A stretch of DNA of 64,000 nucleotides from Heliopora coerulea (Eukaryota > Cnidaria > Anthozoa > Scleralcyonacea > Helioporidae), in the NCBI GenBank assembly GCA_030142905.1, contig JASJOG010000591.1, positions 1 through 64,000 of the forward strand, written 5' to 3'. Positions 43,480 through 55,946 of the stretch are shown one piece after another. A program made the position numbers and the translations under genes. Positions within the stretch are counted from its first letter, which is position 1. Every line of letters starts with the position of its first letter. A model generated the notes under the pieces. The model was given only the letters and a program-made list of their open reading frames with translations, made no database searches and was not told the origin of the DNA.

Positions 43480-45666
43480 ATCCTTGGAAGAGATGTCCTG
43501 GAACATGATAAGAGGCTGTTTGCCGTGCTGGACAGACTCAGAGAGAAAGGCCTGACGCCGATTAACACAAAAAAAGAGAGTTCCGCTTGTCTCGATTAAC
43601 CTATTTTGGACATGAGATAGCAAAGGGAGGCATCAACCCAAGCGAAGAGAAGGTGGCTGCTATCCAAAATGCCACAGCTCCAAAGAATGCCAGTGAAGCA
43701 AGGTCATTCATGGGACTTGTACAGTATTTAGCAAGATTCATCCCAGCTTTATCATCTGTAGGAGAGCCAATACAGAAGCTAACCCTCAGAGGTGTTACAT
43801 TTGAGTGGGGCCAAGGGCAACAAACTGCATTTGAAGACCTGAAACGAAGGATTACCAACGCGGAGACACTGGTTTACTTTGACGGGGATTGGAAAAAGAG
43901 AATTGTTGTAGATGCATCACCTGTAGGACTTGGAGCGATGTTGACCCAGCTACAAGGAGGAGAGTGGCGAGTGGTTTCCTATGCACCACGAAGCCTAACA
44001 GACGTAGAACGACGGTATAGCCAAACTGAGAGGCACTAGCATTGGTGTTGATCTGTGAGAGGTTCAACATCTATATATTTGGCAGGACGTTTGGATTGGA
44101 AACCGACCATAAGCCGTTGGAGCACATATACTCAACTACATCGAAACTCCCAGCCCGTGTGGAAAGATGCGCCTCCAGTCATACGACTTCAGAGTGGTAT
44201 GCCGACCTGGGAAGAGAAGCATCGCAAACGCTTTGTCGAGGATGAATACACACCAGCAACGTGACAAGGGAGACAACTATGACTTTGTATGCACTGTAGT
44301 ACAATACAGTATTCCAATTGCCTTAACCGCTAAATAGGTGGAACAACCGTCAACTTTAGATGAGGAACTGAATCACATAAAAGAGTGTGTCAAAACTGGG
44401 TACTGGAATAAGTGCGATGTTCTTGCATACTTAAGTGTTAAAGAAGAGTTAAGTACATACGGGGAGCTGCTGTTAAGAGGAAAAAGGTTGGTAATTCCTA
44501 AAGCACTGCAAAGTCGAGTTCTAAATTTGGCATGAAGGATACCAGGGAATAGGGGAATCAAAGAACGAACTTGGGAGCGACGTGTGGTGGCCCACGATGG
44601 AGTCCCAAGCAGAAAGGTAGTGTAAAACGTGTCACGGATGTCAAGTGGTGGCAAGATTCCAAGTACCTGAACCGATGGCACGAATTGTTCCACTCAGTGG
44701 CCCAGGGCAACAATGTAGTGCGGACTTCCTTCGTCCACTACCTTCTGGAGATAATTTACTGGTAGTCGTGGACTACTACATGTAGATATTTCGAAGTGGT
44801 TATAATGAAGACTACAAGTACTAAAATTGTGGCACCTGTGGTTCCAATTTTTGCAAGATTCGGGAGTTCCATACTCCTTACGAACGGACAATGGTCGTCA
44901 GCTTATTTCGGAAGAATTTGAGCCATTCCTTAAAAAATATGGTGTAGAACACAAACGAACAATCCTTTTTTGGAGCAGGTCAATGGAGAAGTCGAGAGAC
45001 AGAACAGGACTTTGTTAAAGGTTCTTTGAGTGGCGCAAGCAGAAGGAAAAGACTGGCGAATAGAAATACAGAAACTATTGGCAGCTTATAGATCAACACC
45101 CCCAGTTACAACGGGAATCACTCCATTCTACTTGATATTCGGCCGGGAAATGAAGACAAAGCTGCCAGAGATACTACACGATCCAACAGTTATGGATGGA
45201 GAAATTCGGGAACGAGATTGGTCGACGAAGCTGAAAGGGAAGGAATATGCAGGCAATAAAAAGCATGCGAAAGAAAGTTCAGTTAAAATTGATGACAATG
45301 TTTTCGTGAAGAACAACAAGGCTAATAATATATCAACATATTACATATAAACAAGACAAGGAGGAAAACTAACAGTAAAAGAATAAGGACGGTGTTGAAC
45401 TAAAGTGAAACGTCGCATTTGTGAAAAGATACCAAGAACCAACTGTGAACAAAGACCAAGGCCATCACGAAGACTTATCACCAGGATCAAGAGACAATCT
45501 TGCATCTTTGGCAGACCAAAGTGGAACGGAAATTCCAAAGTTTGGCATGTCAGAACAACCGGAGCGGAGACAAACACCTAGAGCAGAAGTATCTCAGCAA
45601 CGAACAAGTACAAAACAAAATAAGATGCCCAAATGTTTCGATGACTTTATCGTGACTAAACGCTAA
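43480..45666 (+). pseudogene. Ty3/Gypsy-type retroelement pol remnant
   Basis: The plus strand holds decayed pol blocks: end of the reverse transcriptase (HDKRLFAVLDRLREKGLTPI), connection and RNase H (YFGHEIAKGGINPSEEKVAA, FMGLVQYLARFIP, VVDASPVGLGAMLTQ, ETDHKPLEHI), then integrase core (RTDNGRQLISEEFEPFLKKY, AYRSTPPVTTGITPFYLIFG). Many stops and frameshifts separate them, e.g. stops at 44039 and near 45018. LTRs, gag and protease were not found. The order is that of Ty3/Gypsy. It is an old, incapable copy. Confidence 0.85.
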
Positions 45667-45796
45667 CTGTATGAAGTAAAAAGTAAACTCGTAGGAAAAT
45701 GTTTTAGATTTATTTTTTTTACGCCTCAAATTATTTTGGTTCAGTTTCAGACATATCTAGTTTAAGAAAAAACGCTTAGGTCGGCATTAGAACGCA

Positions 45797-46033
45797 ACTA
45801 CTGAGACCAGGTAACATTGTGGAGACTGAGACAGGAAAATTAAGTACTTTATTTACTTGATAACCTTTCGGAAAAAATCGTCCGGGTTTAGGTTACAATA
45901 TCACCAAGGGTAACACGTCAACGGTAAGAATTAGGATTAGGATTAGGGTTAGGACTAGTGTTAGAATATCAAGTAAATAAAGTACTTAATTTTCCAGTTC
46001 CAGTCTCCGCACTGTTACCTGGCCTCAGTGGTT
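45797..46033. repeat. Foldback with telomere-like repeats in the loop
   Basis: Arms of about 65 bases (45797-45865 and 45967-46033) are inverted copies containing CCAGGTAACA and AAGTACTTTATTTACTTGAT. The loop holds TTAGGATTAGGATTAGGGTT and one further TTAGGA unit at about 45930-45957, close to the animal telomere repeat TTAGGG. Confidence 0.75.
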
Positions 46034-46174
46034 ACGTTTTGAGAAAAGGATGGGTGTAATGGTCAGCAGTCTTCAGCCAAGAAGTTTTGTGTGCGTGTAA
46101 GATGTGACCGAGAAAGTGTTTGAAGTATTTTTTTAAAATCCATTGGAATCGTGTAGTTTTTGTTTCACTTTTAA

Positions 46175-46520
46175 CGGGTTTTCTACAATATATAGCGTAT
46201 GAGCATCATAGTCAACTGGTTTTGATACTGTCTATACTAAATGGTCTGAAAGTGCTTTCTGTCCGACAATCGGCATTCGTCAGCGATTAATTTCGTTCAA
46301 CCTTGTTTAATATGCTGCTGACAACTGCCCAAACATTCACTTCCTTACTCCGACATTTCATATACTATGTATCGATAATTTATCACAACGCTTGGAGTGG
46401 TCTCAAGCTCGCAAATCACAACCGACCAGAATGTGATACTGTCTTATGACTCATTACTGAATTGGAAGCTCAAGCTCATTGCAGCTGTGGGAGGGGTTTG
46501 AACCCGCTATACACTCCCTT
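46175..46520 (+). repeat. Direct repeat copy 2 (unknown family)
   Basis: Partner of 42800-43150 in the same orientation, about 3.4 kb apart. Divergence is considerable, so the copies are old. Confidence 0.6.
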
Positions 46521-47309
46521 GGCTATGCCACTGTATCCCTCCTATTACACAATTATTGAATCCAATTAGTGCTTAGTCCTGGGTAATATCTCCCATCACT
46601 TAACACGTTATGTTTCCATATTAATAAAAATAAATGAAGATTAGATTACAATTAAACCCATAATTTACCACAATATTAAAAAAAATTTTCCTTTAAAAAA
46701 TTTTTGCTATAAACTTTTTTTCTGTATTCTCCCACTTCATTGCCAAAACCTCGATGAAAATTAGGTACCATCGAACTCTTTTCCGAATTAAATAAGGTTG
46801 AACGGTAATCAGGAGTAATCTTGAAACTTTCTAGTTGCAATTGTAACTTTTCCCGGTGATACATTTAATGCCAAAAATGTTTTTCTACCGATTAAATGTT
46901 CAATTCTCGTCAAAAATATCTATTTACGATTTTTTTGAAGACCAGAATTGGGTTCGTTCTTTTTTTCCAAGAAACTGTACGAACCTCATTAAACTATAAA
47001 ACTGCATAAGCACTTCAAAACTGAAACACTTTGTATAGTATAAAAAAATACATGCATTGTTGCATCTCCTTTCTTCATGTTTGAGCACATTAGTTATCGT
47101 CCGCTTAAATCTCGCTCGATAGCTATTATTCTTATCGTTTGAAAGCCTTCCGCTCTCAGGTGCTTAGCGCCTTTGAACGACAATGTAATAAACATATTAC
47201 TAGCAACACTGTATCGCAATTAATTCAATTGCCCCCTAATCCTTCGATCTTTTTCGTAACTCTCTCGTTGTCATTGGATCTCTTGAATAAACACCAGTTT
47301 TATACTTAC
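46521..47309. other. Intron sequence, no recognised feature
   Basis: AT-rich, no domain-bearing frame, no terminal repeats seen. Confidence 0.35.
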
Positions 47310-47549
47310 TTAAGGTAACATTCTTTCCTACTTTCAAATTACCATTCTCGACTTCACATGTGAATATTCCTTTTTTTCTTCCAACGACATCCTCTTGGCG
47401 CAGTTCTGAGCGTAAATATTCAGGACCCGTAATCCTTTCACCGTCTTTAAGCCAGGAGGCCAGAGAAGGAGGATTACCACCAACTCCTTTGCACTCACAA
47501 AAGGAAGTTGCTCCTTTACCAAAACACCGTATTTGAGGCTCTCCATGAT
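47310..47549 (-). CDS. Ig-superfamily receptor, second Ig domain exon
   Basis: This 240-base minus-strand exon encodes 80 residues: HGEPQIRCFGKGATSFCECK, then NPPSLASWLKDGERI (core Trp), and RKKGIFTCEVENGNLKVGKN with the F-strand Cys. C-x-C in the B strand (FCECKG) plus IRC give extra Cys residues, so an additional disulfide is possible. NVT near the end is a glycosylation site. The acceptor is textbook (aactttttcttcag) and the donor A|gtaagtat is near-consensus. Both ends are phase 1. The first and last codons are split and join in frame with Ig1 upstream and Ig3 downstream. Confidence 0.82.
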
Positions 47550-49228
47550 CTGAAGAAAAAGTTATTGCGGAATAAGCCAACAGATTTGACCACACAGAGA
47601 GTCTGATGACACAAATTCTTATTTCTATATGATAAACTATAGCCAGTATAGCAAAAACACCATCAAACTAACATAATCGGAATCTAGGAGGTCAATATGG
47701 TCAATAAGGACGCTCGAATAAAAAATAATTGAAAAAGAAAAGACAATGTTATTTTATAGTTAACAGAATGGAAATTATCTCACGTTATTTTAAATTTGAC
47801 CTTTTCAACGATTCTATAGGGAATATTTATTAGTAGGAATCAATTGACTGCTAGAAAGTCGCGGTGGACATGAATCGGTGGATAAGTTCAAATGCCACCC
47901 AATCTTTTTTACTGCTCAATTTTATTTGAGTCACTGATACATTGCTTAGTGTTCTGCTTTACACTTCCCGTTAATTAACATAGGGACGGTAGAGCCAGGG
48001 AGTGGAAGGCTGTGCCCCCCAATCTTTTCCAAATGCAATGTTGAAACAACTACGTCATAGAACACTTGTGAAATTCCCGGGGAAGCACGCAAAAGCTGTA
48101 TTTTTATCTCACACCTCCCACTCGAAATTCCGTTCCGCCGCCCCTGTAAAAATAAACTAGAGCAAAGCACGTGAAGCATGATACTGGAATTTGAAAAATT
48201 TTACCAGAACGGATAATTCCATGATGGAAAAGAATTTTACGTACGAGCTACCCTACGATACCTGTAAGTAAAATTTGTGTTTCTTGCAGACTTTGGTAGA
48301 TATGGCATTCCGCGATTTTTAACTTAAATTCAACTCAAATTTAACAACGGTTGTTCAACGTTTCGTATTTACAAAACACCTCTTAGTGATAAGAGCAGTT
48401 TTCCAGTTCACGAAATGTTACATATTGATTTAACACGATTTGTTCTCCGTCAGGAAGATAAAGAAGAGAAATTAAAATGCCCAGCTGGTTCGAAGTGAAC
48501 AGATATTGCAGCTGGATACCGAAACTTAACCGAGAATCTAGTTGAATTCGGCAAGCTCAATTGTATGCCAATTTCGATTAATTTGGATCCATTGGATGAA
48601 GGCAATGGGATTGAGAACACCCTTCAAAACAAAAATCCATGTTGTCATTGCATAAACTAGAGTCAATCTCCACACAAATAAATCGAAATTGCTGAGTGGC
48701 CCCCACTACGACTGGTCAACACTAAAGTCAATGATAACATTCATAAGTAGATTCTATTATAACAAGAAAAAATTCGACGTCATGGAAGAAAGAAAAAGCC
48801 TACTAAGAAAGGCTAAACCGATAAACTATTGGCAAGTTCAGGAAGGTTCAGTGACATAAAGATAAATGTTTGCAACAGAACCATGCAACGATATACAGAG
48901 CAAGATTTGACAAAATAACAAATTCAGAAACGCAGTAGTCAAAATTGCATATCAAGCTGCCAATGAAATATGTGTCACGAAGACTGCAGGCAAAGTGAAA
49001 CCAAAAACTACCCGTCTGATGAATGAACTCAACACCATGACTGGAAATTTCACTCCGTTAGATTGAAAGCGTTTGGAGAAGAAAGCATTCTAGGCATATT
49101 GCAGGAAAGACGAGCATTCAATTAGAGATAAGTGGAGTAGAAAGCCAACAGAATCCAATCAGCTTCAACCCAACAATGAAGAAAAGGTGGTGGTGGTAAA
49201 ACATCGAGCATAAAAATCGAACATAAAG
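47550..49228. other. Intron between Ig1 and Ig2, left part
   Basis: No supported coding or repeat feature. Short frames near 48430-49180 show no recognisable protein. Confidence 0.35.
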
Positions 49229-50302
49229 TCAAACTCCTATTAAGCGACCACTCTGGGGGAAAAGACGAGTGGCCACTTAACAGGAGTTCAGCACGGAAAA
49301 TAGTTTGTCTGTTGGAAAGTCTCTTTATTTAGTGCTATATTTCAATGCATTATGTACAAACAATTACCACATAAAGAAGTACTGCATACACACAGACGCG
49401 TAGCCAGCTCGATAATTGGGGGAGGGGGGGGGCCTTATTCATATATTCGTGTTCACAGACTGTAAAAACAATCGATTTCAAAGGAAATGAATAATGCAGA
49501 ACACGAATATATGAATAAGGGCTCCCTCAATTATCGAGCTGGCTACACGTCTGCATACACACAAACTATTACGAAAGATAAGAAAAACAGAAGCAGAAAC
49601 ACCGAGTCAATTAATAATCCACTTTTAAGGGACCTAGAAATATCCTTTATTTAAAATAGTCTTGTTTGAAGGTCTGGCACTGTTATTGTCGGTGCGCTCA
49701 GAAAGCTAGTCAGACAAAGAACACCCTACGAACATCCTAAACTACATGAGGACGAACTTCAATCCATCGGATATTTCCCGAAACTAATGGCTCTGGTTAA
49801 ACTGTTTCACATGAAGAAAAGTGGAGTGGCCGGGGCTAAGGCTTGGAAATCCCATGTGAATACAACTTCATGAATATGGGTAACCAATTTTCCATCCAAT
49901 GGCAGAAAACAAAGTTGTTGATTGAAGGCCTTGAACTCAACTAATCTTCTACAAAGAGTGGTCTAATATTTTCTGAAGATTATCGCTTTGAAATGATTGC
50001 CGTACATCAAAATGTTTTGAGGTGAACGTGGAACACCATAACACCATATGCACTAACGCAGGCTTCGATAGAGGTCGTCATTAAAAGTGAAAGTCACACT
50101 TGATGTTTAATGACCGCTTAATAGGATTTAAAAACAATAAAAATAACTCGATGGGACTTCGCAATGGTGGGTGCAGCTGCTTTAGAGAGGTGGCTGTTTA
50201 TTAGATGTTTACTTTACAGTAACTTAATAAGAAAATATTGATAAGTGACTTTGATAAGTGGCCGGTGAATAGAGAGCGGCAGTTTAATAGGAATTTGAGT
50301 GT
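49229..50302 (+). mobile_element. Non-autonomous DNA transposon, probably Tigger/pogo-like
   Basis: The left end reads TCAAACTCCTATTAAGCGACC and the right end, reversed, CACTCAAATTCCTATTAAAC. Further GCGACCACT/AGTGGCC-type motifs lie inside. No transposase is encoded. The left terminus seems to lack a few bases, so the TA duplication cannot be confirmed. It contains the hAT MITE at 49393-49553. Confidence 0.6.
49393..49553. mobile_element. hAT-type MITE (161 bp)
   Basis: Inverted ends CAGACGCGTAGCCAGCTCG and (reversed) CAGACGTGTAGCCAGCTCG, with arms of about 60 bases, are flanked by the exact 8-base duplication CATACACA (49385-49392 and 49554-49561). It is nested in the larger transposon and so is younger. 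Confidence 0.85.
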
Positions 50303-52751
50303 ATATTTATAAATAGCATATGGCCTCCATTTTACGTTAAACGGCCTTGGTTAAACGTTTGTTTACCATGCTTTTTTTCTCACCGACGTTCGCTTTTTGG
50401 AAGATTTGAATCCTTATTTTATCCTGTTTTATTAATTTTACTTCATTTCACTGAAAATTCCGGTTGTAAAAGTTGGCTCATAGAATGGCATTCATTATAT
50501 GATTTCAAGCAAATTTTTGAAAAGAGAGACATTGGCAAATATTGAGCAGGACAAAACCGAGTTTTCTTCACTAAGTAATCAAAATAAAGTCATTTTTTTA
50601 GAATATAAAGATGCATTGTCTAAAACTTCAGGTTCTGTTGTCAGACAGTTTCGTAAGCATGAACTTAACAGAAAAACAGATAATTTCTCGAGCTGGTTCC
50701 ATATCTAAGATTAATAAGCATATAAAAATCTCCCATCTTGCCAATTTCCATGCTTGTATAACAAAGTACACAATTTTTCCACTACCGGCCTTAATGAACT
50801 GAAAACTAAAAAAAGTTAAATATTAGCCGGAAGTCATTTTAAAGCAATGAAAATTAACAATTACAACTGACAAAATGCCGAGAAAATTGTATTTCCTATC
50901 CCATTCAGACACTCGTATACCGAGATTTGAGAGGGCTAGAAAAAAGCCTCCGAATGAACAGTTTACCAAGCAAAAAATAAGCAAACAATGAAGAAGAAAA
51001 AAAGAAAACTACTGTTGTGAACTTGAGCTTTTTGCTTGATGGAAATTGTAGAGAAAAACAGGAAGCTTACAACAATACAATTACAATTTCATGAGAAGCC
51101 AAAACACGCGCACGGCTAGAACCCAGGCCTAACCTACAAAACAAGTCAGCGTTTTAGAAAACTCTGCTACTGGCACTTCATTCTTTCATTGAATTTTCTT
51201 TGAGTTTATACTTCTGGTCACCATGTTTACGTTATAACTTCGTCTTTCTCAATTCCTATGGTTTAAACAAAAGCTTCTCTCAGTAATTATCCTTAACGGC
51301 TTGAGAAACAGGAATAAGTTTATTCGGATATTTAGAATAAATCATGACGTGATCGAACTTTATTTAAGTTGAACTATTTCGTGTGAGTCTCGCTTGTTTG
51401 TCTTCATGCAAGACTTTTTTGGGCAGTTACAGACAAGACTTATACAAAAAAGGAATTTCTAGCTAGTGTCCCCCAGGTTTTTCTTTAGATAGGCCTTTTC
51501 GGACATTAGCTTCATCAATTGTCGGGACAGGATGGACATTGTTAAATATTTCGGAACACTCAAAACAAAATCTTCGGAGGAACAAAGAAGTGATAAAGGC
51601 CTTCAAGCACAACGTAGACTAGTAATTGTATATAAACTACATTGAACGAGTGGAAATTACATGTACATGTTACTTTAAAATATTTGATATTCGGACGATT
51701 TTAAACGGCTTTTGGTAAAATGTTCCGTAATAGGGCACAACTATACAATAAACTATATTTGAGATAGTATGAGGCTGTGAACTTTTAAAATTTATATTTA
51801 AGGAACGTACAATGTAATTATTTGCCTAATTTACTAGAACAAAGAGTTCCTATAAATAGCCTTGAGTAATGTTTCTCGTTATCTTTTACATCACAGTGGC
51901 TTTCTACCGAATTCTTTTGGTTTCTTGTTTTCGTAACAAAGGACGACACACAAACACACAGACACACAGACAGGAACTAGGACAGTTATAGATTCAGATA
52001 TAGATGCAAACATAGCTAAGAGCCACAACATTTTGCTTCCCTAGTTACCTCGCGTGTTAGAGGATTCCACGAACGTACAGCCTGCAATTCAAGCTAATGC
52101 CGTCAATATTAGTATCCTCGAATTGGTTTTCAAACGTGGGGACATTTGTTAGCCTAAAACACTAGGCTATTAACAACAAATGACGTTTTAATAGAAATTT
52201 ATTATTCAGACAAAATCCTTGGAGCGGAGTTTAATTTTAAATGCACTGTGACTATTAAAGACTGCGCCAGTCAAAGAAACATTACCAGAGGTTGTTTAGT
52301 GGCTGCACTAGAAACATACTGCATATGGGAAAGACGTTCATTTCGCAGCCACTAAGCATCGTTAGGTATCTTACAAGAAGCTTTTCTCACAATAAATTTA
52401 ACTCAATAAAATTTAATGTCTATAACAATGGAAATCTAGAAAGTTAAATGAACTGATTTTGTGAGCAAATGAGCAATCCAACGACTCACCCACTCCCTAA
52501 TAAACGAACTTAAGTCCGTGGCTAGCTTGACGTGATAGCCGGAACAAAAAAAATCAAAGACGGGCTCTTAAAATCCTAAGGCCATTTTAATGATCCTTTT
52601 GTAATTTTGCTCGTAAGTATATTCAGTATGTAAAATCCAGTTTTTTAATTGATAGGTGGTAGACCAATTTCTGAATTTGTATTTACGAGTGAAAACGCTC
52701 ATTAAGACCTGCAAGGAACTTGTTGCACGAAAAGAGCAACATCAATACTGT
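50303..52751. other. Intron sequence, no recognised feature
   Basis: AT-rich, with a short CACA-rich stretch near 51955-51975. No exon or transposon supported. Confidence 0.35.
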
Positions 52752-52824
52752 TCGGCAGGAATCGAATCCCCACCCAAGGAAACCCTCCCAATCACGATCG
52801 ACTTAGTCACGACGGCCACTACAG
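52752..52824 (-). ncRNA. Class II tRNA-like sequence (Ser/Leu type), degenerate
   Basis: Minus strand: GTGGCCGTCGTGACTAAGTC as D-arm region, a variable arm with GGGAGGG/CCTTGGG, then T-arm GGGGATTCGATTCCTGCCG. The layout fits a serine- or leucine-type tRNA, but the stems are imperfect. A pseudogene or SINE head is more likely than a working tRNA. Confidence 0.45.
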
Positions 52825-55800
52825 GTAGATTGCATAGTCTAAATTCATGTCCATAGGTTGTTTTCATGTAACTTCACACTTCACATTCGAATCAGAAAAA
52901 CGAAATGTTAGCCTTCTTAAATAACGACAATTATTACTTCAAGGATATTTGAAATCGATAGATAACCAAAATTTGACTAGTTATGATTAGGTTGACATGG
53001 GCAAAGCATGCCCGTCATTAAAGATTGACAATATATTGACTATGAAATTTATCATCTCTAATTCACTAGTGATTCGTTTTTCGACATAGAATTCAGAAAT
53101 TTTCGCCTGTTAGAAATGGAGACTAGCTGAGAAAAATCCAATATCAAAATCACTTGGCGTCAATGTAACCTACGGCCACGGGAAAACTGTTCCAGTGCTC
53201 TGCAGATTGAACAATAAAGGCCGACGCTGATACGCTGGCTAAGTTTACTAAAAACACAAGCATCATTTTTTTAACTCAAATCACATAATTCATTTCGGTG
53301 CCTCCCCTCCCATTCTTTACAGGTTTCTGAAGAGGAAGCTGATCGCGAAATTATTGAAGTTTACAAAATTGACCCTTATAAACATACATTCATACTTTTT
53401 AGGGATCATAGCCTTGCTTATATTACCCGAAAAAAAGATATTAGAAAAGAAAGCCAAGGTTAACGGCGATACAATTCAAGAGAATTACCGTGGTTCAGTG
53501 GACCTTTCTCCTTTTAACAAACATCGCAATACATGGTAGAGTGCTGATGCTCCTCATTAAAGTGGAACAGCTGCCGTGAATCGAGCTATTTGTAAGCATG
53601 TTTTGTAAGCAGATTTTTGGCAAAATTTGTTCACTCCATATACTTAATATACTATACAAGGTTAACATCTCTTTAACTGTACTCTGACCAACGTGTGTAG
53701 TAATCACTAGTTTTTTGTCCTGAAACTGAACTTGATGTGAAGACAGAACTAATTTCTACTCAGAAACAAACATCATTTGTCGAAGGATCTTCGAAACGTT
53801 TGCAAGTGAGTAAGCTCTGCTGTTGACGTTGATTGAAAGTTTTTGTCATAAAGTTGTGCCTGTAGCTTTCCTTTGCCAGTTTTCTTCATGTATTTTGCAA
53901 TCAGTATTTTTAAAATAGTTACATTTTGTATCAGAGCAGTGCACTCCGTATTTCCTTCTCATAAAAACTATTTTGCAAAAAAGGGACCACTTTATTACTG
54001 TTAATCTTTCTGCAACTTCTCTAATCACAAATATAATTACTTTCTACGTCTGAACGTCCCAGCAGTTTTTAATGCTGACAAAGTGACAAACTTGCTTTTA
54101 ATTTTTGGTTCCCCACGTAAAATTCATCTGCCATAACAAGGTAACCGTTCCTAGTTAAAGACATATTTTCCAATCGACCATAAAAAGGGAAGAAAGGGCC
54201 TCATGACAGTCTTGCGCCAATAATGTCTCTGCATTGCTTTATTATTAGTGGATATTTCTGACTTATAAAATAAAAATACAATCAAATGCTTTATATAGGA
54301 CTTAATTTAGTTTAAAACTTTGAAGTTTGGACCCAATCTCCACCGACGCACGCTGTGCTTCACACAACGGCGTCACATATCCTGGGTCACAAAATATAGC
54401 GCAGTATGGTCCTATGTTAAGCATAATGGGTTGCTTTGGGTAATCATAAGAAGTGATGGTTGCGTTTAGAAAAAATTGTGAAATTACATTTATATCATAC
54501 AACTGCTGTTTTGTCAGGCAGTGGAATTACCATGACACAGCAAAACTGGTGAAACATTTTGGTTCGTTATAAGTTTCTATAATCAGGAAGTTAAATTTGT
54601 CTAGTGTTCAAATATAAGAACAGCTCTAAATGCAATTGAGACAGGAAATAATCGAGCTCGCACTAACCTTAGCTTTAGACCCAAGGGAGTACTTGATAGA
54701 ATTTGGGTTGGGTTGTACCATTGAATCCCTCGCCATACCTCCCACGTTTACATGTAATGAGAAAACTCTTTAATTATGCTATCTTATTTAAAACAGCTAC
54801 TTCTTTTTGAGACCTTTAATGCCAAACAAAGGAAGTAAATTTTTGGTATGTTGCAGTGTCTGAAAAGTACATCATATTTAAAATATTGAAAAGTTATTAT
54901 AAATTAATATAAATCTTAAGGACATTTTAGGGACTTTTTGTGGTACATTTAAGCCATTTTTAAGTGCCCATGAAATGCTGTAGCCAATTTCAAAAAAATC
55001 CAGAAAATATATTATAAGATAATATATAGCCATAACTATGCCAAGTGTCATGATATTGACTAGACCACCATGATTTCATCTGTACGAAGATGAATGAATA
55101 CAAATACACTATCCAAAATAACCCATCGCTACCGAAAATTAATGCCAGCGTTACTAAAAAGCAGTACGGCAAATCTAAGGACTTTTCATCAATTTGAGTA
55201 CTTTTTATAGAAAGTTTAAGTTTTTTCGAGAACTTAACATTAAAAAAGAAAATCTAAGGACTTTCATGATTTTTGGGGCAGGTGCCACATCCAACAAAAT
55301 GGTCCACTATTAAAGCAATAAAAAAAGCAAAAAAACTCGCGCTACGTGCTTTACAGTCACTAAAACACTCGCTTTTTGCCTCAACTTTTAAAACTATTAA
55401 TTAAAGCACTATTGTCCGAGTCTTAAGTATTATATCACAAAACTAAGGTAACAGTGAGGCAAGAAAGTCGAGAGATATCTTCCAACTTACCAATCAAAAT
55501 AAAAACGCAAGTAAACTGGGACTTTTGGGAAACAAATCTATAAAGCATATGCGCTCTAACATTGTCGTTAAGAAGTTCCCTTTCCAAGCTTACGTAAGAA
55601 CGTCCGGAGATTACTGGCTTAATTGAGACGGTTATAACACTTTCCCGGCGGAAGCTCTTCCTTTAACGAGTGAAATCGGCTGGCGTTCGCCACAGTAAAA
55701 TAGCGGAAGTCTTATCCCGCCGGAAAAAGTTAATTTCAAAAACAATCAACTTACCAAACATTTGTGCTATGACTTTAAATGCTATATTACTTACCCTACC

Positions 55801-55946
55801 TTTGACTTGTATTAAAACTAAAAATTAGTTCAACACTACATGACTATATGGTTACCATATTGGCTTTTTATGAGAGATTACCCTCAGCTTCGCTCTTGTC
55901 CTAAATAAAATTTTCATTCAAAAGTATTGAATATAGACACACTTAC
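52825..55946. other. Intron sequence next to the Ig1 exon
   Basis: No exon with splice sites and domain was found on either strand, and no terminal repeats were recognised. Confidence 0.35.

Noticed and set aside
54990..55172. Hydrophobic minus frame as a signal-peptide exon of the receptor
   Set aside because: It lies 3' of the Ig1 exon in the gene's direction and lacks a usable donor, so it cannot be the first exon.
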